NCBI GenBank assembly: GCA_902768785.1
Contig: CACXMM010000029.1
Coordinates: forward strand, 1 to 46,634
Direction: 5' to 3'
DNA length: 46,634 bases
DNA from: an uncultured Prevotellaceae bacterium
GTDB lineage: Bacteria > Bacteroidota > Bacteroidia > Bacteroidales > Bacteroidaceae
This document shows positions 1 to 10,217 of this stretch, piece after piece. Both the position numbers and the translations under genes were made by a program. The first letter of the stretch is position 1, and every line of letters starts with the position of its first letter. The notes under the pieces are model-generated. The model had not been told where the DNA came from. It worked only from the letters and a program-made list of their open reading frames with translations, and did no database searches.

Positions 1-526
1 CCTTGTTCATCCGCTCTATGTAGAGGCTCTCGTCCACTTGGGCCAGTTCGCGTTCTATCTTGTCGATATAGTAGTCCAGACTGTCGGTCGTTGCAACCGT
101 TGTTGAAGTTTTACTCTCTGAAACGGAGGCTTTTGACCGCTTATTAACCATAGTTGTTTTGGCCATAACAGCTATTTCTTCTTTAGCTATCTGTATGGGT
201 TCCTTTTCTATAGGTTTTGGCTCGCTTCCCTTTTTCTCCGTCTTTTTCACCACCACTGGCTGAGTATTTGCCGGTTCTTCTTTAGGCTGCAGCGTCAGAC
301 CCACACCAATGATAATGAGCAGACAAGCGGCAGCAGCAACCAGTCTTCCCCAATAGGGGAAGCTTTTGGTTCTCCCTCCCTTTGGGAGGGTAGGGGTGGG
401 CTTCTCCAAGCGCTCCATCAGTCGGTCGGTGAAGTCCTCTGGCAGCGTCATCCGCTCGGCGGCCTCATTCCTGCGCTGCAAGGCCTGGCGCAGTCCTTGG
501 TCTTTATATTGCTTACTGTTATTCAT
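1..526 (-). CDS. Membrane anti-sigma-factor-like protein (partial, runs off the left edge)
   Basis: An open frame starts at the ATG at 526 and stays open to the window edge (175 codons). The start overlaps the stop of the upstream sigma gene by 8 nt, the usual translational coupling of ECF sigma/anti-sigma pairs. A charged N-terminal part of about 55 residues is followed by one hydrophobic segment near residues 60-77 (AAAACLLIIIGVGLTL) and then a Lys/Glu/Pro-rich part, presumably periplasmic. This is the layout of a single-pass anti-sigma factor, but I see no zinc-binding HxxxCxxC motif, so the role rests on context and topology. A palindromic stretch (345-390) encodes a Pro/Gly-rich insert just before the membrane segment. 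The C-terminus is outside the window. Confidence 0.75.
   Translation of the reverse strand, partial: MNNSKQYKDQGLRQALQRRNEAAERMTLPEDFTDRLMERLEKPTPTLPKGGRTKSFPYWGRLVAAAACLLIIIGVGLTLQPKEEPANTQPVVVKKTEKKGSEPKPIEKEPIQIAKEEIAVMAKTTMVNKRSKASVSESKTSTTVATTDSLDYYIDKIERELAQVDESLYIERMNK
345..390. repeat. Two adjacent palindromes inside the anti-sigma coding sequence
   Basis: CTTCCCC-AATA-GGGGAAG (345-362) is followed by CCCTCCC-TTT-GGGAGGG (374-390), then TAGGGGTGGG. Both are perfect inverted repeats within a coding frame, giving the peptide PTPTLPKGGR. From memory, similar GC-rich palindromic elements recur in Bacteroidota genomes between and inside genes. Confidence 0.7.
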
Positions 527-1111
527 TGTTTTCAAGTGTTTTGATGGTGATGGCCAGTCTTTTGCGTATCCATTGCAACCGCGAGTGGAGGTAGCTTTCT
601 TTGTGCTCCGTGATGCAGGCTATTTCGCGCATCGGGCGGTTGTCAAAGTAGTAGAGGTTGAGCAGCATCTGGTCGTCGGGCTTCAGCGTTTCGATGGCTC
701 TTTCCATGAGTTCCACGCGGTCGGTGTCGTCAAGCAAAGCAAGGCGTCGGTTTCATCGTCAGGGAAGGCATCGAGCCTTTGTTGTTCCACTTCCACCATA
801 GGCAGCGACCTGTGCTTCTGTCGGTAGTGTTTCAGGGCCATGTGGTATGCAATGCGCATGAGCCATGTCTGGAAACTGGCTTGCCGGGCATCGTAGCGGC
901 TGAGGCTTTGGAAGGCTTCCACCAGCGTGTCCTGTGTTGCCTCCTCGGCTTCTTCGGGCGAAGGAATCAGGCGGGCCACCATCCGCAGCACCTGCCCGGC
1001 ATATCGGCTGGCAAGCTGACGGAACAGCGCGGTCTGTCCGTCGAGGATGCGGCTGATGAGCAGCATCTCGTCTTCTCTGGCTTTGGATGTATTGCCTATT
1101 GTTGTTTCCAT
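519..1111 (-). pseudogene. ECF RNA polymerase sigma factor, frameshifted in the linker
   Basis: The N-terminal frame (ATG at 1111) encodes a sigma-70 region 2: residues RYAGQVLRMVARLIPSPEEA, then EATQDTLVEAF and the WLMRIAYHMALKHYRQKH helix. The C-terminal frame (735-519) encodes region 4 (LKPDDQMLLNLYYFDNRPMR and MREIACITEHKESYLHSRLQ). The two parts lie in different frames. The N frame runs on through nonsense residues to a stop at 683, while the C frame becomes sigma-like from about 737. One missing base (or two extra) between about 735 and 742, in the repetitive stretch CAAGCAAAGCAAGGC, explains the break. Either the gene is inactivated or this is a sequencing or assembly error; the otherwise intact reading frames and the coupled anti-sigma gene make an error or recent mutation likely. 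Confidence 0.8.
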
Positions 1112-1198
1112 TCGCTTGTTGTTCTCTACATAGATATTACCACTTATCGGGAAAATCTATAATCGCAGTACCAACTTTTTATTTCTTTTTTGTAGCAA

Positions 1199-1206
1199 CA
1201 AAGGTA
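1199..1206 (-). promoter_or_regulatory. Promoter -7 box for the frameshifted sigma gene
   Basis: TACCTTTG on the minus strand matches the Bacteroidota TAnnTTTG box. No TTTG lies 19-21 nt upstream, so the match is partial. It predicts a leader of about 80 nt. Confidence 0.45.
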
Positions 1207-1429
1207 CAAATAATCTTTCAATTACCAGTGCGTTATTCGTAATTATGTTATATTGGTAAAAATCTTATGTTAAATTTCTGAATGATCTTTACGAATTAAC
1301 TTCGTTTAACGCGAAAAGCTGGCATTTTGGGAATCAACTGCCCTCTTGGTCGAAAAAACGAGATTCTCGCGAGATTTTGTAAGTTGTTGATAATGAGTGT
1401 GTTGCGATTATTCGCCGTTTCTGACTTGC

Positions 1430-1510
1430 GAAAACGTCGTTTTTAGACTCCAAAAACATAGTTTTTAGGGGTCAAAAACACCGTTTTTAGGTGGTGAAAA
1501 CGTTGTTTTT
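1430..1510. repeat. 22-bp-period dyad array A: (A/G)AAAAC-N3-GTTTTT, four copies
   Basis: Four inverted-repeat units have centres at 1437, 1459, 1481 and 1503, exactly 22 bp apart. Each is a 6-bp half-site, a 3-nt centre (GTC, ATA, ACC, GTT) and the inverted half-site, separated by a 7-nt gap (AGACTCC, AGGGGTC, AGGTGGT). The half-sites are conserved while the centres and gaps vary. The array lies about 319 bp upstream of the sigma start at 1111. Confidence 0.85.
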
Positions 1511-1617
1511 GTGAAGCAAAAGGACTGAAATATCTTTTTGGGGGGTCGCCTTCGGCGATCCAAAGAACCCTCAATAGTTGAAACCACTCATTTTCGAAGA
1601 AGCGTCATCTAAGGGTT

Positions 1618-1745
1618 GTTCCGAACGGCGTTAACACCTGTTCCGACGGCATCTAACACTCGTTCCGACGTCATCTATAGGGGGTAAAGTGACGGCGGAA
1701 CGAGTGTTAGATAACGTCGGAAAGGGTGTAAGTAACGTCTGGAAC
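1618..1745. repeat. 22-bp-period array B1 with an orientation flip (large inverted repeat)
   Basis: GTTCC recurs at 1618, 1640 and 1662. Its complement GGAA(C) recurs at 1697, 1719 and 1741. Spacing is 22 bp on both sides, mirrored about 1681.5. The arms 1641-1672 and 1691-1722 match as an inverted repeat at 29 of 32 positions with an 18-nt centre. The individual units are not clear dyads, unlike arrays A and B2. The sequence could form a long stem if transcribed. Confidence 0.8.
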
Positions 1746-1751
1746 GATTAC

Positions 1752-1854
1752 AAGTAACCTTTCCTTGAGTTTAAAGTAACCTTTACTTGCATGCGAAGTA
1801 ACCTTTACTTTGAATCCAATGAGCCTTTACTTGCACAAAAAGTCCCTTTTGGAC
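1752..1854. repeat. 22-bp-period dyad array B2: AAGTAA-N3-TTACTT, five degenerate copies
   Basis: Units start at 1752, 1774, 1796, 1818 and 1840. The middle ones read AAGTAA-CCT-TTACTT. The outer ones carry substitutions (TTCCTT right half in the first, AATGAG left half in the fourth; the fifth is AAGTCC-CTT-TTGGAC). The 7-nt gaps differ in every unit. The geometry is the same as array A (6-3-6 plus 7), but the half-site sequence is different. Confidence 0.85.
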
Positions 1855-1969
1855 ACTTTCATATACTCCGAACATACCCCATATCCCAATTAGAGAACTT
1901 TTGCAATTCTTAAATTTTTTCGAATTATCTTGACAATATCCTCACACTGAGTTAACGGAGTCAACGGAA

Positions 1970-2004
1970 AAAGGAGGGTGTGTCAATCTGACACACCCTC
2001 CTTT
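1970..2004 (-). terminator. Terminator hairpin after nifJ
   Basis: AAAGGAGGGTGTGTCA (1970-1985) pairs perfectly over 16 bp with 1989-2004 around a 3-nt loop, 21 nt past the nifJ stop. The minus-strand product ends in a short U run. The GAGGGTGTGT core recurs in the hairpin at 18177-18200. Confidence 0.85.
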
Positions 2005-2025
2005 GTTATAATAGAGTAGGATTTA

Positions 2026-5592
<3,567 letters not shown>

Positions 5593-5643
5593 AATTGAAT
5601 AATGTTAATGTATATGTTTATATTTGTTCTTGTCTATTCTTCT

Positions 5644-6831
5644 TTAATAGAGGAATCCGAAGAGCCATAATGGAATTTGGTTGTTCATACCTACCTCGGT
5701 ATTATATCGGGCATAGATGGTATCCGGATTGGTACGGATCTTACTGCTTCCCTCAGCGTTGCAGATACGGAACCGTTTGTCACCGTCAACAATATAGAAA
5801 CCGTCTTTTCCGCCCTGGTTGACGATATGGTCTTTCCACATCGAATTCACAAAGAATGTCTCCATGACATCCTGTCTTTCTATCTCAATAGGATAGATGG
5901 CATGCATCAGGTTTGTGTTGTGAAGCATCACCTTTGCTGGTTTCTTTGGGAAATCTTGTCCAGGAGGGTAGATGATATTGATGAGACGGGCGTCGGCCAG
6001 ATATTTGATATAGTTCATGACCGTGGCCCGACTGGTCTCTATATCGATTGCCAGTTGAGAAATATTGGGGGCTTTGGGACCTGTAACAGCCAACTGGTAG
6101 AATAGTTTCTTGATCTTCGTGAGATATTTCAGTTCGATTTGCTTGATCAACAGGATATCCACCTCTGTCATCATGTTCATGGTCTTCAGCAGGTTCTCCG
6201 AGTAATTTCGATGCTCAAGGAAGAACGGATAGAATCCATGGTGCAGGTAATCTTGGAAATAGCGTAAGGGGGATACATGGGGGAGGATCTGACGGGTCAG
6301 GTGCTCATGGTCGTCTAAGATCTCCTCTAAGGAATAAGGCCGGAACTGATTTCCTGTTTGGAGATTCAGAAACTCCCGGAAAGAGAAGCCCCTCAGGTTA
6401 TAGCTCTTCACAATACCATTTAGCTCGGGATTCTCTTCTTTCAGACGCATGACGCTGGATCCTGTGAAAACAATCTTCAAACCAGGGTATAAGTCATAGC
6501 ACTTACGAAGCTCATGACTCCAGTTGGGCTCTTTGAATACTTGGTCGATCAAGAGCACCTTGCCGCCCTTTTCATAGAATGACCCGGCAAAATCCGCAAT
6601 GCCTCTCCCTTGGAAATAGAAGTTGTTCATGTTGATATAGAGACACTTGCGGTCGTAAGTATCGAAATGTTCCTTGGCATATTGGAGCAGGAAGGTAGTC
6701 TTGCCGACACCACGCGTTCCCTTGATGCCGATCATACGGTCACTCCAATCGATCTCGTCCATTAATAGACGATGAACTGGGGCATTTACATGCTCCACAA
6801 GGTAAGAGTGTGTACGAAAAAAAGCTTCCAT
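5644..6831 (-). CDS. AAA_14 / DUF4143-type ATPase
   Basis: The 395-residue protein has a P-loop GTRGVGKTT near residues 38-46 and a Walker-B-like VLLIDQVFKEPNW near residue 93. A sensor-like VFTGSSVMRL follows near 123. The C-terminal half has the helical/winged-helix layout of DUF4143 (SQLAIDIETSRATVMNYIKY). Such proteins are common in Bacteroidota in many near-identical paralogues; their cellular role is unclear. The usual catalytic Glu after the Walker-B Asp is Gln here (DQ, not DE), which could weaken hydrolysis. I chose the ATG at 6831 because it follows a GGAAAG ribosome site; an in-frame TTG lies two codons earlier. Confidence 0.85.
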   Translation of the reverse strand: MEAFFRTHSYLVEHVNAPVHRLLMDEIDWSDRMIGIKGTRGVGKTTFLLQYAKEHFDTYDRKCLYINMNNFYFQGRGIADFAGSFYEKGGKVLLIDQVFKEPNWSHELRKCYDLYPGLKIVFTGSSVMRLKEENPELNGIVKSYNLRGFSFREFLNLQTGNQFRPYSLEEILDDHEHLTRQILPHVSPLRYFQDYLHHGFYPFFLEHRNYSENLLKTMNMMTEVDILLIKQIELKYLTKIKKLFYQLAVTGPKAPNISQLAIDIETSRATVMNYIKYLADARLINIIYPPGQDFPKKPAKVMLHNTNLMHAIYPIEIERQDVMETFFVNSMWKDHIVNQGGKDGFYIVDGDKRFRICNAEGSSKIRTNPDTIYARYNTEVGMNNQIPLWLFGFLY

Positions 6832-6869
6832 TTCCAATCTTTCCTGATTTGTTGTCGCTAAATCAAGTG

Positions 6870-6900
6870 CAAAGATAATATATATTTCGCAATTTGCAAA
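6870..6900 (-). promoter_or_regulatory. Promoter of the DUF4143-type ATPase gene
   Basis: On the minus strand TTTG (6900-6897), a 19-nt gap and TATCTTTG (6877-6870) match the Bacteroidota housekeeping consensus. The predicted leader is about 33 nt. Confidence 0.75.
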
Positions 6901-6971
6901 GTCAAGATAGCAAAATCTCGAAAATTTTTGTTAATTTTACATTGAATACAGATTATATTAAGGATTTATAC

Positions 6972-6979
6972 TATATTTG
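6972..6979 (+). promoter_or_regulatory. -7 box upstream of the ATP-grasp gene
   Basis: TATATTTG lies 19 nt before the ATG at 6999. No TTTG occurs at the expected upstream distance, so only half of the consensus is present. Confidence 0.5.
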
Positions 6980-6998
6980 CATAAAGAATTAGCCTACG

Positions 6999-8054
6999 AT
7001 GAGATTACATGTTTTCAATCCGGAACACGATATAGCCTTGGCTTTTAATCGCCGTCATCTTACCATGCCACACGCAGCCCAGGAGTTGCGGATGAACTTG
7101 GGGTGGATACCGTTGCTTTGGGCTTCAGAGGATGATCTTATTCTGGTGGATGATGTTGCTTATTCCCAAAAAGCTTCCTGTAAGTTTAAGCGTGATTCCT
7201 CTGTACACTTTATCGGGTGGGACGAACTTGCTGGCATTCCTATTGAAGCGGTTGATCCGTGGGGATGGGACATTACGTTGCGTACGTCATTGGTAGAACA
7301 TGGTCTTTCGCCTAAAGTGCTGCCTACAGAACAGGCACTTTCAGAAATCCGTAAGCTTTCCAGTAGGTATGAAACCCTTCGGGCTCTGGACGTCCTTCGT
7401 GACGGCCTTGTGAACGAGACTTGTGGAAAAAACCGTTATCTCTCAACAGAAGAACAAGTCTTGGAAACGATAAGAGAGTGGAGGCGCGTTGTGTTGAAAG
7501 CTCCATGGAGCAGTAGCGGACGGGGAATCCGCTATGTGTGCAATGAGATGACTTCTTCGGTATCTGGATGGGTGCGCAGGATCTTGGAGATTCAAGGTGG
7601 GGTGATGGCTGAGCCTTATTATAATAAGGTGAGAGATTTTGGCATGGAGTTTTTCGTTCATGAAGATGGTCTTGTGGACTATTTGGGCTTATCTGTTTTC
7701 CAGACGATGAATCATGCTTACACTGGGAATCTGATTGCCAGCGAGGAGGAAAAAGCACAAATACTGGGAGCTTATATCCCTCTCACGTTAATAAATACTA
7801 TAAAATATCGTATCTGTGAGTATTTTTCGTCACGGATGCGTAATCATTATAAGGGTCCCTTTGGGATAGACATGATGATCGTTGCCCGTCCAGACAGTCA
7901 GGGCTTCCTCCTCCATCCTTGTGTGGAAATCAATGTGAGACGCACAATGGGGCATGTCGCCCTGTCCTTGTCTTCATCCGAAAACGCTTCCAGACAGCTG
8001 ATGCGCATTGAGCATGATGTGAACTACCGACTGAAAGTGACACCTGCTCCCTGA
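6999..8054 (+). CDS. ATP-grasp-like protein of unknown substrate
   Basis: The 351-residue protein starts MRLHVFNPEHDIALA. The middle carries VVLKAPWSSSGRGIRYV (about residues 165-181), which looks like the nucleotide-binding Lys and Gly-rich loop of ATP-grasp enzymes. AEPYYNKVRDFGMEFFV and, near the end, GPFGIDMMIV followed by HPCVEINVRRTMGHVA follow, the latter resembling the metal-binding ExN of the fold. I recall uncharacterised Bacteroidota homologues, but the acceptor substrate is unknown to me. No signal peptide, so presumably cytoplasmic. The GH43 gene starts 15 or 30 nt downstream on the same strand, suggesting co-transcription, though no functional link is obvious. Confidence 0.7.
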   Translation: MRLHVFNPEHDIALAFNRRHLTMPHAAQELRMNLGWIPLLWASEDDLILVDDVAYSQKASCKFKRDSSVHFIGWDELAGIPIEAVDPWGWDITLRTSLVEHGLSPKVLPTEQALSEIRKLSSRYETLRALDVLRDGLVNETCGKNRYLSTEEQVLETIREWRRVVLKAPWSSSGRGIRYVCNEMTSSVSGWVRRILEIQGGVMAEPYYNKVRDFGMEFFVHEDGLVDYLGLSVFQTMNHAYTGNLIASEEEKAQILGAYIPLTLINTIKYRICEYFSSRMRNHYKGPFGIDMMIVARPDSQGFLLHPCVEINVRRTMGHVALSLSSSENASRQLMRIEHDVNYRLKVTPAP

Positions 8055-8069
8055 TGATTATTAACAACA

Positions 8070-9722
8070 ATGATATCAATTCAAATGAAACAAACACTTA
8101 TTACTATTCTGCTGATTGTGCCGATGATCCTGATGGCACAATACAAATCAAGTGCATGGAGTCCAGACAACGGCGATGGCACTTACACCAATCCAGTGAT
8201 CAATGCCGACTATTCTGATCCTGATGTATGTGTCGTCGGCGAAGACTATTATTTAACAGCCAGTTCGTTTCAATGTACACCTGGACTTCCTATTTTGCAT
8301 TCCAGGGATTTGGTGAACTGGGAAATCATTGGTTATGCCTTAGAAGAACTTTATGAGGGCGACAATGAGTTGATGAATCATTTTAGCACACCCCGTCATG
8401 GCGAAGGTGTGTGGGCTCCCTCTATCCGTTATCATGAGGGTGAGTTCTATATCTATTGGGGTGATCCGGATTATGGCGTTTATATGGTGAAAACGAAGGA
8501 TCCGGCTGGTAAATGGGAGAAGCCTGTATGTGTGATAGCCGGCAAGGGGATGATCGATACCACTCCTTTGTGGGACGATGACGGACGTTGTTACCTGGTG
8601 AACGGCTGGGCTAACTCCCGTGCACGCTTTGCCTCTGTGCTTACCGTTCGTGAACTGAATGCAGAAGGTACGAAGGCGATCGGTAAACCTGTGATTGTGT
8701 TCGACGGCAATGGTACGGAAAACCGTACTTGCGAGGGCCCGAAATTCTACAAGCGGGATGGTTGGTATTGGATCATGTGTCCCGCTGGTGGTGTTCCGAC
8801 AGGCTTCCAGTTGGCTATGCGATCCAAATCCCCTTATGGTCCTTATGAGCATAAGATTGTTTTGGCGCAAGGAAAGACAAAGGTCAACGGTCCTCATCAA
8901 GGTGGATGGGTGCATACCGCTTTTGGTGAAGACTGGTTCCTGCATTTCCAAGATAAGGAAGCGTACGGACGTGTGGTTCACTTGCAACCTATTGACTGGT
9001 CAAGCGGATGGCCTGTGATGGGAAAGAAAGGGGAGCCTGTGTTGACTTACAAGAAGCCAAAGAGTAACTCCAATACGATTGTGAATCCCGTTGAGACTGA
9101 CGAATTTAACGCCACCGTCTTAGGTAAACAGTGGCAATGGCAGGCGAACTATGATCAGAAGTTTGGCATGCCCACAGCTTTCGGTACGATGCGCATCTAT
9201 ACGCATAAGATGGATGATGGTGCCGTCAATCTTTGGAATGTGCCAAATATGTTGTTGCAGAAGACACCGGCTGATGATTTTACTGCGACAGCCAAGATTC
9301 GTATGACATCCAAGGATCAGAATCAGTTGGGCGGCATCATTATGATGGGGCTAAATTACAGCGCATTGGCTGTGAAAAGAGTAGGGGATGCCTTCCAGTT
9401 GGTAAGACTCACTTGTGTGGCTGCAGACAAGGGTAAGGCAGAGATGGAGGATGTGATCACGACATTACAGCCAACAGAAAGAGATAAGGTTGATTACCAA
9501 CCCGCTATTCATGAAGATATCTATTTGCGCATGGTGGTAAGTAATAGCCAATGTCGGTTCTTCTATAGCTTGAATGGAAAATCATTCAAGGAGGCTGGTG
9601 AGATGTTCCCGATGAAAGAAGGTAAATGGATTGGAGCTAAGATCGGGCTCTTGGCCGTTGAACCGGCAGGTCAAGCCAATCGGGGCTGGGTAGAGGCTGA
9701 CTGGTTCCGTGTAACTCAATAG
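8070..9722 (+). CDS. Glycoside hydrolase family 43 (beta-xylosidase / alpha-L-arabinofuranosidase type), exported
   Basis: A signal peptide (MKQTLITILLIVPMILMAQ from the ATG at 8085; an ATG at 8070 adds five residues) precedes a GH43 five-bladed propeller starting NPVINADYSDPDVCVVGEDY. The Asp of YSDPD is the expected general base. DTTPLWDDDGRCYLVNG holds the second conserved Asp, and CEGPKFYKRDGWYWIMCPAGG holds the expected catalytic acid Glu. From about residue 345 the protein continues as a beta-sandwich of the GH43_C2/DUF1349 type, typical of arabinoxylan-active GH43 enzymes. Xylan side-chain or oligosaccharide hydrolysis is likely; exact specificity cannot be read. It follows the ATP-grasp gene closely and lacks SusC/SusD neighbours. 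Its stop lies 3 nt from the convergent His-rich gene. Confidence 0.9.
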   Translation: MISIQMKQTLITILLIVPMILMAQYKSSAWSPDNGDGTYTNPVINADYSDPDVCVVGEDYYLTASSFQCTPGLPILHSRDLVNWEIIGYALEELYEGDNELMNHFSTPRHGEGVWAPSIRYHEGEFYIYWGDPDYGVYMVKTKDPAGKWEKPVCVIAGKGMIDTTPLWDDDGRCYLVNGWANSRARFASVLTVRELNAEGTKAIGKPVIVFDGNGTENRTCEGPKFYKRDGWYWIMCPAGGVPTGFQLAMRSKSPYGPYEHKIVLAQGKTKVNGPHQGGWVHTAFGEDWFLHFQDKEAYGRVVHLQPIDWSSGWPVMGKKGEPVLTYKKPKSNSNTIVNPVETDEFNATVLGKQWQWQANYDQKFGMPTAFGTMRIYTHKMDDGAVNLWNVPNMLLQKTPADDFTATAKIRMTSKDQNQLGGIIMMGLNYSALAVKRVGDAFQLVRLTCVAADKGKAEMEDVITTLQPTERDKVDYQPAIHEDIYLRMVVSNSQCRFFYSLNGKSFKEAGEMFPMKEGKWIGAKIGLLAVEPAGQANRGWVEADWFRVTQ

Positions 9723-9725
9723 TTT

Positions 9726-10031
9726 TTATTGAGGATTGAAGAAATAGACGAAAAGACAGGTCAAAACTACGATCAGCGCAAGCACACAGGTGAAGCGGAA
9801 AAGGTACTTCTCTATGAGCTTGCGCCTTTTTGCTGTCATCAACGTGCGGTTTTTGAATTTTTCCGAACTGTCTTCATGATGATGGTGTTTGTGCTTCCCT
9901 GAAGATAAATGATGTGCTCCCGAACTGGAATGATGATGGGAGTGGGAACCACTGGAATGATGATGCTCTTGGACAGCTTGTCCTAGATGATCGTGGCCGT
10001 TTTCTTGGTTAGTGTTATTGTGAGAAGTCAT
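9726..10031 (-). CDS. Small histidine-rich membrane-anchored protein
   Basis: The 101-residue protein has about 50 N-terminal residues rich in His and Ser, with blocks such as EHHHSSGSHSHHHSSSG and GKHKHHHHEDSSE. A basic stretch (TAKRRKLIEKYLFR) and one hydrophobic helix (VLALIVVLTCLFVYFF) form the end. The His-rich part is therefore probably cytoplasmic, with a C-terminal tail anchor. Binding of Zn, Ni or Cu is plausible from composition only. I chose the ATG at 10031 because the -7 promoter box occupies 10065-10072, so the in-frame TTG at 10067 would not be transcribed. I know no family name. Confidence 0.7.
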   Translation of the reverse strand: MTSHNNTNQENGHDHLGQAVQEHHHSSGSHSHHHSSSGAHHLSSGKHKHHHHEDSSEKFKNRTLMTAKRRKLIEKYLFRFTCVLALIVVLTCLFVYFFNPQ

Positions 10032-10064
10032 TTCTTTGATATATCTATCTTGAGTATTGTGCTG

Positions 10065-10095
10065 CAAATATAGTAATTTGGTACATAACTACCAA
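10065..10095 (-). promoter_or_regulatory. Promoter of the His-rich protein gene
   Basis: The minus strand reads TTG (10095-10093), 20 nt, then TATATTTG (10072-10065). This fixes the start codon at 10031 with a leader of about 28 nt. Confidence 0.65.
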
Positions 10096-10148
10096 GAAAT
10101 CATTGGAAAAAATGATGGTTAGGTATTTCTTTTCTCTTATTTAATCAG

Positions 10149-10200
10149 AAAAAGGCTGTACCCTGAACTGTTTATGCTCAACTAAGGGTACAGCCTTTTT
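10149..10200 (-). terminator. Terminator hairpin after hppA
   Basis: AAAAAGGCTGTACCCT (10149-10164) pairs perfectly over 16 bp with 10185-10200 around a 20-nt loop. A- and T-rich stem ends make it usable on both strands. It lies 18 nt past the hppA stop. Confidence 0.85.
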
Positions 10201-10217
10201 CGAATCGATTAAATGCC

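Larger units (their letters stand above)
1112..2025. other. Gene-free region between the sigma gene and nifJ
   Basis: No credible coding frame is present on either strand. From left to right it holds the sigma leader and -7 box, AT-rich sequence, a CTCGCGAG palindrome (1366-1373), array A, a GC-rich hairpin (GGTCGCC-TTC-GGCGATCC, 1544-1561), arrays B1 and B2, and the nifJ terminator. About 330 of the 914 bases belong to 22-bp-period arrays. Confidence 0.8.

Noticed and set aside
735-742. Programmed -1 frameshift in the sigma gene
   Set aside because: The sequence at the junction is not of the X-XXY-YYZ type and ECF sigma factors are not known to need frameshifting; a mutation or sequence error is simpler.
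1430-1854. CRISPR array
   Set aside because: Units are short palindromes with 7-nt gaps, not repeats with 30-nt unique spacers, and no cas gene is present.
8070-9722. Polysaccharide utilisation locus around the GH43 gene
   Set aside because: No SusC/SusD pair, hybrid sensor or other glycosidase lies nearby.
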